Assembly: GCF_001424755.1 (NCBI RefSeq)
Contig: NZ_LMRF01000003.1
Location: 180,241-244,240, forward strand
DNA from: Marmoricola sp. Leaf446
Lineage (GTDB): Bacteria > Actinomycetota > Actinomycetes > Propionibacteriales > Nocardioidaceae
Length of the DNA stretch: 64,000 nt
Direction: 5' to 3'
The number at the start of each line of letters is the position of its first letter. The first letter of the stretch is position 1. The notes beneath the pieces were generated by a model, which saw nothing but the letters and a program-made list of their open reading frames with translations, was not told the origin of the DNA and ran no database searches. Of this stretch, positions 6,392-14,241 are shown one piece after another. The position numbers and the translations under genes were made by a program.

Positions 6392-9273
6392 CGCAAGGTC
6401 ACTCTCGAGGACGTCAGGTGGTGGTCGGTGATGCGGGCGACGAGCGGGTCGCGGGTCTTGGTGTAGCCGCTCCACGTGCCGCGGCCGAAGATCCAGTCGA
6501 TCGGAAGGTTACCGCTCGGCGGGGTGCAGGTCGTGCCACTGACGCTCCCGCCGCGCGGCGAGGTCAGCCCCGTCGCGGGCGCCACCTTGCAGTAGGCCGT
6601 CTGCTCGTTGAAGTCACCCACCAGGAAGACCGGGTCGCCCGAGGCGACGAGCTCGCGGACCTTCGCCACCTCGATCTTGAGCGCCCTGTCGCGCTGTCCC
6701 TGCCCCGCGGTCCCCGGGGCGTTGTGGACGTTCATCACCCAGATGGTGCGGGCGGGGTCGACGCGGCTGCGCAGCCGGACGACGGGGATGGTGCGGGTGA
6801 AGGTCATGAACGGGATCTCGAAGGTGGTGCGCTCCACGGCCTCCCAGTCGCTGGTGCGCCACCACACCGAGGTGTGGGTGCGGGTCCGCCCGAGCTCGGT
6901 GCCCGGCCAGGCGGCGTACTCCGCGCCAGCGGCCCGCTGCAGCGCCTGGATCTGACCGAGGTCGGCCTCCTGGCCGCCGACGACCGACAGGTCGCGGTCA
7001 CGCCAGGTCTGCACCGACCACTGCGCCCGGATCCAGGCAGGCGCGAAGACGTCGTCGGCGGCCCCCGGCAGGGTGTGGTTGTGGCCAAGCTGGTTGAAGG
7101 TCGCGATGGTGAACGTGCTCGCGGCGCGCGCCGCCGGCAGCCCCCGGCCGGCCGAGTCGTCGGTGGTGCCGTCGCCGAGCTGCGCCGCGGCGTTGTCGCC
7201 CCAGCACCGCGTCGTCCCGGCGTCGGTCTGGCTGCAGGTGTGGGCCCACCCGGCGTCGAGGGCGACCGAGGCCGACGCGGTCACCCGCACCGGTCGCGTC
7301 GAACGGGCGGTCGTGCCGACCCCGAGGTTGCCGTGGTCGCCGCTGCCCCAGCACCACGTGCCACCGTCGGTGTCGAGGGCGCAGGCGTGGGTGTCCCCCA
7401 CCACGACCGTGCGGGCCGGCGGCAGGACGACCGTCTGCGGGTTCACGCGGTGGGTGGTGGTGCCGTCGCCGACCTGGCCCTGGTCGTTGCGTCCCCAGCA
7501 CTGCACGGCACCGCTCGTCCGGGTGCCGCAGGTGCTCCCCCACGACAGGGCCAGCTCGCGCCACCCGGTCCCGGGGACGGCGGTGGGGCGGGCGGTGTTG
7601 ACCTTGCCGCCGGTCCCGAGCTCGCCGAAGTTGTTCCGGCCCCAGCACGCGGCGGTCCCGTCGACCCGGACGCCGCAGCTGTGCCAGCCGGCCGTCTCGA
7701 CCGACCGCCACCCGGTGCCGAGCACCGCCGTCGGCCGCAGCCGCGTGGTCGTGGAGCCGTCACCGACCTGACCCGCGGTGTTCTGGCCCCAGCAGTAGGC
7801 GCGGCCGTCGGTCCGGGTGGCGCAGGTGGTCCACCAGTCGGCACTGACCGAGGCCCAGTCGTTGGTCGTCGTGACGCGCACCGGGGCTGCGCGGTCGGTG
7901 CGGGTGCCGTCGCCGAGCTGGCCCTCGTGGTTGAGGCCCCAGCACCACAGCGACCGGTCGGTGCGGATCGCGCACGTCGAGGAGCCACCGGCGGAGACCT
8001 GGGACCAGGTCGTGTCCCCGGCGACGGCGACCGGGGACGACTGGGCCGCACCGGTCGAGCCGGTCCCGAGCTGGCCGCGGTCGTTGGCGCCCCAGCACCG
8101 CAGCCGGCCGGGTGCGTCGAGGGCGCAGCTGTGCTGGCCGCCGGCCGAGACCCGGGCGTCGGGTCTGGTCCGCGGCTCGGTGACCACGACCCGGAAGCGG
8201 CCCGTGGCCGGGAGGGTCCACGGGGCGGCCGCGTTGGTGGCGGTCCACTCGACCGTCCAGGTGCCCGCGGTCGTGGGTGCGCCGCTCAGGAGCCCGTTGC
8301 GGTCCAGCGTCGTACCGGGGGGCGTGCCGGTGGCGGAGAGCACGACGTCGTCGCGGTCCTCGGCGAGGACGCGCAGCGGCACGGTCTGCCGGACGGGCAC
8401 GCCGACGATCGCCCTGACGTCCGGCAGGGGGGCCGCGAGGACGGTCCGGGCCACACCGCGGGCCAGTCGACCGGCGGCCGTGCCGAGGAGGGACGTCGCG
8501 CCGGACGTGCCGTAGCTCGCGTGGGCCGCGAGTGCGCGTCGGACCCGCGTGGTGCCGAGGTCGCAGACCAGGTCGCCCGAGGTGCAGACCGACACGACCG
8601 GGTAGCGGCTGGCGGCGACCGGCACGGACACCGGCGCTCCGCGCCCGCCGAGCACGCCGGAGGAGGCGCGGCGTACCGCCGGAGCGCCCAGGTGCGCCGA
8701 TCCCCGCAGTCGGTAGCCGTCGGAGACCAGCGCCGCGCCGACCACCCGCTGCTGCACTGCGGCCGGGCCCGTCGGCAGGGTCGTCAGCACCCGGTGGAGA
8801 GCCAGCGCCCCCTGGGCGTGGCCGGCCAGCACCAGGCTCTGGCGCGGGCAGTCGGCGGCCAGCTGGGCCAGGCGGCTGCCGAGCCGCGCGGCGTACCCCC
8901 GCACGTCACCGGCCCACCGGGCGACCGACGTCGTCGTGACGGCGCGCGAGGCGGGGGTCGCGAGACCGCCGCGCCCCCGCAGCGTCGTGGCCCGGGTCGT
9001 GGACCACGGCACCGAGACGGACGTGAAGGTGCGGTCGGGCGCGGCGGCGCGCGTCACCGCCAGCAGCCGCTGCAGCGCCGGCCCCGCCGACGTGGCCGAG
9101 GCCTGGCCGTCGCCCCCGGCGGCCACGAACGCGACGTCCGCGCAGGCGCTGGCCACCGGCGTCAGGGCCCTCCCGCCGACGGATCCCGTCGAGGGCGTCG
9201 CCTGGAGCGTCCCCACGGCGAGGACCAGCCCCAGCAGGAGCGTCATCGCGGTCGAGAGGGGACGGACGGTCAT
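6388..9273 (-). CDS. secreted chimera: cutinase-like, Ig-like, seven RCC1 repeats, endonuclease/exonuclease/phosphatase domain
   Basis: 961 residues from the ATG at 9273 (GGAG about 6 nt upstream) with a signal peptide (STAMTLLLGLVLAVGTLQA). Residues ~40-260 resemble cutinase (ACADVAFVAAGG, then GDLVCD and AHASYG), but the nucleophile elbow reads AGHAQGA, with Ala where cutinases have Ser. Residues ~285-365 look like a putative Ig domain (LDRNGLLSGAPTTAGTW). Residues ~373-715 hold seven RCC1-type repeats, each with a CWG motif (RCWGANDRGQLG, WCWGLNHEGQLG, YCWGQNTAGQVG and so on). Residues ~720-961 are an endonuclease/exonuclease/phosphatase fold with TFNQ, GGQEAD, GDFNE and TDHH, which looks catalytically intact. 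It is first gene of the operon and is exported. Confidence 0.85.
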   Translation of the reverse strand: MTVRPLSTAMTLLLGLVLAVGTLQATPSTGSVGGRALTPVASACADVAFVAAGGDGQASATSAGPALQRLLAVTRAAAPDRTFTSVSVPWSTTRATTLRGRGGLATPASRAVTTTSVARWAGDVRGYAARLGSRLAQLAADCPRQSLVLAGHAQGALALHRVLTTLPTGPAAVQQRVVGAALVSDGYRLRGSAHLGAPAVRRASSGVLGGRGAPVSVPVAASRYPVVSVCTSGDLVCDLGTTRVRRALAAHASYGTSGATSLLGTAAGRLARGVARTVLAAPLPDVRAIVGVPVRQTVPLRVLAEDRDDVVLSATGTPPGTTLDRNGLLSGAPTTAGTWTVEWTATNAAAPWTLPATGRFRVVVTEPRTRPDARVSAGGQHSCALDAPGRLRCWGANDRGQLGTGSTGAAQSSPVAVAGDTTWSQVSAGGSSTCAIRTDRSLWCWGLNHEGQLGDGTRTDRAAPVRVTTTNDWASVSADWWTTCATRTDGRAYCWGQNTAGQVGDGSTTTRLRPTAVLGTGWRSVETAGWHSCGVRVDGTAACWGRNNFGELGTGGKVNTARPTAVPGTGWRELALSWGSTCGTRTSGAVQCWGRNDQGQVGDGTTTHRVNPQTVVLPPARTVVVGDTHACALDTDGGTWCWGSGDHGNLGVGTTARSTRPVRVTASASVALDAGWAHTCSQTDAGTTRCWGDNAAAQLGDGTTDDSAGRGLPAARAASTFTIATFNQLGHNHTLPGAADDVFAPAWIRAQWSVQTWRDRDLSVVGGQEADLGQIQALQRAAGAEYAAWPGTELGRTRTHTSVWWRTSDWEAVERTTFEIPFMTFTRTIPVVRLRSRVDPARTIWVMNVHNAPGTAGQGQRDRALKIEVAKVRELVASGDPVFLVGDFNEQTAYCKVAPATGLTSPRGGSVSGTTCTPPSGNLPIDWIFGRGTWSGYTKTRDPLVARITDHHLTSSRVTLR

Positions 9274-9399
9274 GGGGGCTCCGAGAGGTCGCGCGACCCC
9301 CGCGGCGGGGGACCCACGGGGCATGTGGGTCTTATGTGAACAGACAAGGCGGGAGGTGCGCAGCACTATCCGCCGATTTCCTCCCACAGACGCACCACC

Positions 9400-9430
9400 A
9401 GCGCCCCGGGGCGTTGTGCCCCGGGGCGCT
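9400..9430 (-). terminator. perfect 13-bp hairpin after the PLD-like gene
   Basis: The arms at 9400-9412 and 9418-9430 are perfectly complementary (AGCGCCCCGGGGC and its complement) around a 5-nt GTTGT loop. The hairpin lies 43 nt past the stop codon at 9473. No T-tract follows on the minus strand, so it would be the I-shaped terminator type common in actinobacteria. Confidence 0.7.
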
Positions 9431-9472
9431 GACGCGGACCGCTGTCCTGTGCGGCGGGCGGCCGCAGGACGG

Positions 9473-10900
9473 TCAGTCGAGCTGGACGTCGCGCCACGGG
9501 TCGGCACCGACGCGGGCGTCGGAAGGCGCCCGCGGGGTGTAGCTAGTGGTGCCCTTGGCGAAGACGGAGTCGATCCACCGGCTGTAGAGGGTCTCGTAGC
9601 CGACGTGCTTGACGTCGAAGCCGGTCTCGTCGCTGACCGCCGACTTGGCCGAGATGTTCTCGGACCCGGTGCGCACGACGTGAGCACCGCGGTCGCCTCC
9701 CCAGTTGCCGCTGATGGTCAGCGTCTTGGTGTGGAGGTACAGGTCGTAGAAGCCGTCGCGGTCACGGTCGCGCACGAGCTGCCGGATCGGGACCCGCGTG
9801 CCGGTCGTGGAGTAGAGCATGTTGCGGATCTTGCGGTCCATCAGGGTGAAGACGACCTTGGTGATGCAGCCGGCCCGGTTGAGCGACTTGACCTTCTTCG
9901 CGACGGTCATGCCTCGATCGCCCGTGAGGACGGTGTGCGCCAGTCGGACCACCGTGCGGCCCCGCGAGCCGGCCCCGACCGCGCCGGTGCACCGCACCTT
10001 GTTGAGCATCACCATGATCGGGTCGGGCCGGTCGCGGAACGGGTTGAACCACGCGGCCAGCAACCAGGGGAAGTTCGCCGAGGTCGAGGTGGAGTAGTTG
10101 CCGCGGGTGCCTGCGACCATCTCCCCGAACGTGCGCTCGTAGAAGCCGTACACCTTGGCGTCACCGACGAGCGTGAACGCGTCGTTCCACTGGTTGAACA
10201 TCGCGACCTTGGTGACGTTGGCCGAGCTGATCATGACGATGTTGCGGGCAGTCGGCGACGTGGGCACAGGCGTGGGCGCCGGGGCCGGGGTCGGGGTCCC
10301 GGTCGGCGCGGGGACCGGAGGCGCGGGCGTGGGGCTCGCGACGGTCCCGCCCGTCTGGCTCACGGTGAGGAACTTGGCGTGGTTGATGCCGCCGGCACCA
10401 CGGCACGCGTCGACGCACGTGCGGATGAAGCTGCGCAGGGCCGCCGGCCTCGACGCGTTGCGTCCGTCCTGCTCGAGGCCCCGCTTCAACGTGGCGTAGT
10501 CGCCGGTGCGTGGGTCCTGACGGGCCGCGACCCCTGCCGACATCATGATCTGGACGCTGACGCCGCGTCGGTGGGCCGCGATCGCCGTGCTGACGAACGG
10601 GCTGTAGGCGATGTTCCAGTCCGACATCCGGATCCTGCTGTTGGGCGGTGCGCTGTCGTAGAGGTTGACGATGTGGTTCATGATCACCCGCTGCCGATCA
10701 CGGATCTGCGGGTCGTTGATGATGACGCCTGTCCGGGGGGTGTAGGGCGCCGTCGGGCTGTAGCCCGGGACGACGATCCCGGCCGCGACGGTCGTGGCCG
10801 GCGGCGCCGCGGCCTGGGCCGCGGTGACCGACAGCGAGCCGGTCGCGGCCACCGCCACGGCAGCCAGCCACAGGGCGGTGTGTCGCATGGTCGTTCTCAT
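9473..10900 (-). CDS. secreted phospholipase D-like protein
   Basis: 475 residues with a clear signal peptide (HTALWLAAVAVAATGSLSVTAAQA). The two half-sites of the PLD superfamily are present: INHAKFLTVS at ~172-181 and YLHTKTLTISGNWG near residue 405, both with HxK. The usual aspartate of HxKxxxxD is replaced by serine in both copies. A Pro/Thr/Ala-rich linker of about 30 residues (~189-217) splits the first half-domain before ARNIVMISSANVT. Homologues are extracellular proteins of the PLDc_2 type. The substrate is unknown (phospholipid, phosphodiester polymer or nucleic acid). The ATG at 10900 has an AGGA upstream; a second in-frame ATG is at 10888. Confidence 0.85.
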   Translation of the reverse strand: MRTTMRHTALWLAAVAVAATGSLSVTAAQAAAPPATTVAAGIVVPGYSPTAPYTPRTGVIINDPQIRDRQRVIMNHIVNLYDSAPPNSRIRMSDWNIAYSPFVSTAIAAHRRGVSVQIMMSAGVAARQDPRTGDYATLKRGLEQDGRNASRPAALRSFIRTCVDACRGAGGINHAKFLTVSQTGGTVASPTPAPPVPAPTGTPTPAPAPTPVPTSPTARNIVMISSANVTKVAMFNQWNDAFTLVGDAKVYGFYERTFGEMVAGTRGNYSTSTSANFPWLLAAWFNPFRDRPDPIMVMLNKVRCTGAVGAGSRGRTVVRLAHTVLTGDRGMTVAKKVKSLNRAGCITKVVFTLMDRKIRNMLYSTTGTRVPIRQLVRDRDRDGFYDLYLHTKTLTISGNWGGDRGAHVVRTGSENISAKSAVSDETGFDVKHVGYETLYSRWIDSVFAKGTTSYTPRAPSDARVGADPWRDVQLD

Positions 10901-10943
10901 CGTGGTCCGATCCTGTCGTGGGGTGGTGCGAAGCGGGTGGGGG

Positions 10944-11414
10944 TCAGCCCGTGCAGAGGGCGTGGGCCCGGGCGTAGCGGCGGCTCGTGGAGAGGGACTC
11001 CCCGGCGTCGTTGACGACGTTGCCGAGCACGCCGTAGTAGCGGTCGGCGTAGGTCGTCATGGACCCGCCGAAGGAGCAGGGGATGCGGTCGGCGACCACG
11101 GCCCGGTCGCCGTCGACGCAGCCCCGGTAGCGGCCCGGGATCGAGCCGTCACCGCGCCACACCTCGCCGCAGGCCGGCCAGGCGGCCCGCTCGGCCCGGG
11201 TCGCGGGCCGGACCTCGTTGTCGGGCGAGCCGGGCACGTAGGGCTCCGCGGACGCGGTCGGCTCGCCGGCGGTCGTCGCGGAGGTCGTCGCGGAGGCCGA
11301 CGCGGAGGCGGAGGACGGCTCGGAGCCGGCGTCCGTGCCGGCGGGCGCGGAGCCGCAGCCCGCGCACAGCGCGACGGCTCCCAGCGTCATGACGATGCGT
11401 CGCCTCCCCACCAC
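10944..11414 (-). CDS. putative secreted lipoprotein
   Basis: 156 residues from the GTG at 11414, chosen because GGGGGAG lies 6 nt upstream and it gives a proper n-region (VVGRRRIVM) before TLGAVALCAGC. The lipobox ending in Cys puts the acylated residue near position 20. A Ser/Ala/Thr-rich low-complexity linker follows (SSASASASATTSATTAGEP), then a ~95-residue C-terminal domain with three cysteines (PACGEVW, RGCVDGD, IPCSFGG) and a TTYADRYYGVLGNVV segment. I do not recognise the domain. It lies 43 bp upstream of the PLD-like gene on the same strand, so the two may be co-transcribed. Confidence 0.72.
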   Translation of the reverse strand: MVGRRRIVMTLGAVALCAGCGSAPAGTDAGSEPSSASASASATTSATTAGEPTASAEPYVPGSPDNEVRPATRAERAAWPACGEVWRGDGSIPGRYRGCVDGDRAVVADRIPCSFGGSMTTYADRYYGVLGNVVNDAGESLSTSRRYARAHALCTG

Positions 11415-11603
11415 TGCCAGCTCCCCCGGACGCTGTCGAGGCCGGCACCGAGCTGCGACCTGGTCGATGTCGACGGGGGTCGGTGACCGACCCGTGTCCC
11501 CGAAGACGGGCGGATCGTACCGCGTTGCTCCACCGGGGCGGGGACTCACCCGCGCGTTGACGGGAACCCGTCTGGACCAGCCGCCGTCGGCCCCGTCCGA
11601 GCC

Positions 11604-12299
11604 CTAGCCGACGAAGGCGTTGGCGCGCGTCAGGTCCTCGTCGAAGTCGACCTCGACGATGGGGAACTCCGAGATGTCGAGGGCCTCGACCCGCAGGCCG
11701 TCCTCCTGGATCGCCACCTCGATGCCTCGCTCGAAGTAGTCCTGGTCACCGACCTCCGCGAGGCGGCGCACGAGCGTGGCCTTGTCCTCGGCCGCGACGT
11801 AGTTGATGCCGACCGCCTCGCCGAGACCGTCCACGACCTGCTTGGACAGCTCGCGGATGTAGCCGTCGTCGTCGAGGGTGTACTTGACCTCCTCCTCGGC
11901 GACCGACTCGGTGTTGACGCACACGAAGCTGCGCCCGGTGGCGATGTGCTCCTGCAGCAGCGTCAGCACCCGCGGGTCGAAGACGACGTCGCCGTTGAGC
12001 CACAGCACCCCGCCGGGCTGGGAGAGGCGCAGCGCCTTGTGGAGGCTCTTGGAGGTGTTGGTGGAGTCGTAGACCTCGTTGTAGACGAAGCCGATGTCGG
12101 GCATCGCCTCGATCACCAGGTCGAGCTTGAAGCCGACCACCGCGGTGACGTGGACGTCCTCGCCGAGCCCGCCGCGCAGCGCGTCCACCGCGCGCCGCAT
12201 GATCGTCTCGCCCGAGCTGAGCGGGGTCAGCGGCTTGGGGTGGGGCCGGCCCAGGCGGGTGCCCATGCCGGCGGCGAGGATGACGACCTGAGTGGTCAC
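11604..12299 (-). CDS. NTP-transferase, LicC-like (phosphocholine or alditol-phosphate nucleotidyltransferase)
   Basis: 231 residues with the nucleotidyltransferase signature VVILAAGMGTRLGRPHPKPL at the N-terminus (G-x-G-T/S-R-x-x-P-K), a metal site around LWLNGDVVFD, and a C-terminal EVDFDEDLTRANAF where LicC proteins have the second metal ligand. Length fits LicC-type CTP:phosphocholine cytidylyltransferases (~230 residues). It would make the CDP- or NDP-activated donor used by LicD-type transferases such as the one at 4757-6391, about 5 kb away on the same strand. No choline kinase (LicA) or choline transporter (LicB) is visible, so choline itself is not established. The start is GTG at 12299 with GGAG upstream. 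Confidence 0.8.
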   Translation of the reverse strand: MTTQVVILAAGMGTRLGRPHPKPLTPLSSGETIMRRAVDALRGGLGEDVHVTAVVGFKLDLVIEAMPDIGFVYNEVYDSTNTSKSLHKALRLSQPGGVLWLNGDVVFDPRVLTLLQEHIATGRSFVCVNTESVAEEEVKYTLDDDGYIRELSKQVVDGLGEAVGINYVAAEDKATLVRRLAEVGDQDYFERGIEVAIQEDGLRVEALDISEFPIVEVDFDEDLTRANAFVG

Positions 12300-12367
12300 G
12301 GTGGGCTCCTGTCTGCGGCGGACGCGGGGTGGTCCGCCGTCCGGATCCCGGCGAGCCTAGTCGTGGG

Positions 12368-12373
12368 TAGTCT
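12368..12373 (+). promoter_or_regulatory. -10 box TAGTCT, possible leaderless promoter
   Basis: TAGTCT lies 8 nt before the GTG at 12382 and no Shine-Dalgarno sits between them, so transcription probably starts at or next to the start codon. Confidence 0.45.
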
Positions 12374-12381
12374 CATCCGAC

Positions 12382-13629
12382 GTGAGCACCACACCCACCC
12401 GCGTCTTCGCCGCCCGGCTCGCGGGGCTGCCGGTGTTCGACCCCTCGGGCGACCAGGTCGGCAAGGTCCGCGACGTGGTGGTGGTGCTGCGCTCCGACGT
12501 CCGCCAGCCCCGCGTGGTGGGACTCGTCGTCGAGGTCTTCGGCCGCCGCCAGATCTTCGCGCCGATGACCCGCGTCACCGCGATGGACCCCGGCCAGGTG
12601 ATCACGACCGGGCTGCTCAACATGCGTCGCTTCGAGCGGCGTACGACGGAGACGCTGGTGATCGCGCAGATGCTGGACCGCCACGTGCGGATCCGCAGCA
12701 CCGGCACCGAGGGCACCGTCTTCGACGTCGCGATGGAGCAGGCCCGCACCCGCGACTGGGTGCTGTCCCGGGTGGCCGTCACCGAGGGCGCCAAGGGCTT
12801 CCGACGCCGCTCGCAGACCCACGTCGTGGAGTGGGACGACGTGGAGGGGCTGCACGAGCGGCAGCCGCGGCAGGGCGCCGAGCACCTGGCCGCCTCGCTC
12901 GCGGACCTGCGGCCGGCCGACGCGGCCAGCGTGATCCACGACCTCACGCCGGAGCGGCGTACGCAGGTGGTGGCCGCGCTCGACGACGAGCGGCTGGCCC
13001 ACGTGCTCGAGGAGCTGCCCGAGGAGGACCAGGTCGAGATCCTGGAGCACCTCGACTCCGAGCGCGCCGCGGACATCCTCGAGGAGATGTCGGCCGACGA
13101 CGCCGCCGACCTCATCGCCGACCTGCCGCCCGAGACCGCGGCCCAGCTGCTCGAGCTGATGGAGACCGAGGAGGCCGCGTCGGTGCGGCGGCTGATGTCC
13201 TACGGCGAGGAGACCGCCGGCGGCATGATGACGCCCGAGCCGGTCATCCTGCCCCCGGACGCCACCGTCGCCGAGGCACTGGCCCGCGTCCGTGCCGTCG
13301 AGCTCACCCCCTCGCTCGCCGCGCTGGTCTACGTCTGCCGCCAGCCGCTGGAGACCCCCACCGGCAAGCTGCTCGGGGTCGCCCACATCCAGCGGCTGCT
13401 GCGCGAGCCGCCGTCCTCGCTGGTCGCCGGCGCGCTCGACACCGGCATCGACTACCTGCGGCCGCAGGCCAGCCTCGAGGACGTCGCGACCTTCCTGGCC
13501 ACCTACAACCTCGTCGCCGCGCCGGTGGTCGACGAGGAGGGCCGGCTGCTCGGCACCGTCGCGGTCGACGACCTCCTCGACCACCTGCTGCCCGAGGGCT
13601 GGCGCGACCGCAAGATCGGGCGGAGGTGA
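12382..13629 (+). CDS. PRC-barrel / MgtE-N / CBS-pair protein
   Basis: 415 residues from a GTG. Residues ~8-90 form a PRC-barrel-like domain (GLPVFDPSGDQVGKVRDVVV). Residues ~165-275 are the MgtE N-terminal superhelical domain (LADLRPADAASVIHDLTPERR, then repeated EELPEEDQVEILEHLDSERAADILEEM units). Residues ~275-410 form a CBS pair (MMTPEPVILPPDATVAEALARV and VAAPVVDEEGRLLGTVAVDDLLDHLL). The MgtE transmembrane domain is absent, so this is a soluble protein, probably a Mg2+- or nucleotide-sensing partner rather than a transporter. The membrane protein gene at 13635 follows after 5 bp; this pairing with DUF1003 recurs in actinobacteria. Confidence 0.88.
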   Translation: MSTTPTRVFAARLAGLPVFDPSGDQVGKVRDVVVVLRSDVRQPRVVGLVVEVFGRRQIFAPMTRVTAMDPGQVITTGLLNMRRFERRTTETLVIAQMLDRHVRIRSTGTEGTVFDVAMEQARTRDWVLSRVAVTEGAKGFRRRSQTHVVEWDDVEGLHERQPRQGAEHLAASLADLRPADAASVIHDLTPERRTQVVAALDDERLAHVLEELPEEDQVEILEHLDSERAADILEEMSADDAADLIADLPPETAAQLLELMETEEAASVRRLMSYGEETAGGMMTPEPVILPPDATVAEALARVRAVELTPSLAALVYVCRQPLETPTGKLLGVAHIQRLLREPPSSLVAGALDTGIDYLRPQASLEDVATFLATYNLVAAPVVDEEGRLLGTVAVDDLLDHLLPEGWRDRKIGRR

Positions 13630-13634
13630 GCGGC

Positions 13635-14222
13635 ATGGGCGAGAAGGACCGCCGCGACCGCTCCGACCGGCACGACCGGCACGACCGGGCCGGCGACCGC
13701 CGCCCCGAGTCACGCGTCGTGCGGCTGGACCAGCCCACCGACGTACGCCGCCGCTCGTTCGTGCGCCGCCCCCAGGTGCGCCAGGACGCGTTCGGCATCT
13801 TCGCGGAGCAGTTCGCCCGGTTTATGGGCACCGCGCGGTTCCTCATCTACATGACGATGTTCGTCATCTTCTGGGTGCTGTGGAACGTGCTGGCGCCCGA
13901 GTCGCTGCGCTTCGACGACTACCCGTTCATCTTCCTCACCCTGATGCTCAGCCTCCAGGCGTCGTACGCCGCGCCGCTGATCCTGCTCGCGCAGAACCGC
14001 CAGGAGGTGCGCGACCGGGTGGTCAACGAGCAGGACCGGCAGGCCAACGCCCGGGCCCACGCCGACATGGAGTACCTCGCCCGCGAGGTGGCCTCGCTGC
14101 GGATGTCGGTCGGCGAGGTCGCCACCCGCGACTTCATGCGCTCGGAGCTGCGCAACCTGGTCGAGGAGCTGACCGGCGACGACGACGAGGACGACCCGGA
14201 CACCCCGGGGCGGACGTCGTGA
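13635..14222 (+). CDS. DUF1003 membrane protein
   Basis: 195 residues with a charged N-terminus rich in Asp, Arg and His (EKDRRDRSDRHDRHDRAGDR), then two membrane segments (FLIYMTMFVIFWVLWNVL and YPFIFLTLMLSLQASYAAPLI) and the DUF1003 signature LLAQNRQEVRDRVVNEQDRQ followed by an acidic C-terminus. The ATG at 13635 was chosen because GGAGG ends 8 nt upstream. An in-frame GTG at 13626 overlaps the previous stop as GTGA, but its spacing to a Shine-Dalgarno is too short. The function of DUF1003 is unknown; linkage to the MgtE_N/CBS protein suggests a joint role at the membrane. Confidence 0.88.
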   Translation: MGEKDRRDRSDRHDRHDRAGDRRPESRVVRLDQPTDVRRRSFVRRPQVRQDAFGIFAEQFARFMGTARFLIYMTMFVIFWVLWNVLAPESLRFDDYPFIFLTLMLSLQASYAAPLILLAQNRQEVRDRVVNEQDRQANARAHADMEYLAREVASLRMSVGEVATRDFMRSELRNLVEELTGDDDEDDPDTPGRTS

Positions 14223-14229
14223 CCCCACG

Positions 14230-14235
14230 TACGCT
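14230..14235 (+). promoter_or_regulatory. -10 box TACGCT before mrp
   Basis: TACGCT lies 6 nt before the ATG at 14242 (TACGCT-GGAGCC-ATG). The spacing suits a leaderless mRNA, although the GGAG in the spacer could serve as a weak ribosome site on a readthrough transcript. Confidence 0.45.
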
Positions 14236-14241
14236 GGAGCC

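Noticed and set aside
5800-9339. A 1,179-residue plus-strand open frame opposite the LicD fusion and RCC1 protein
   Set aside because: Low-complexity Arg/Pro/Gly composition and no start or promoter; a shadow of the true minus-strand genes.
11559-11572. GACGGGAACCCGTC hairpin after the LicC-like gene
   Set aside because: With a minimum loop the stem is only about 5 bp; too weak to call a terminator in DNA of this GC content.
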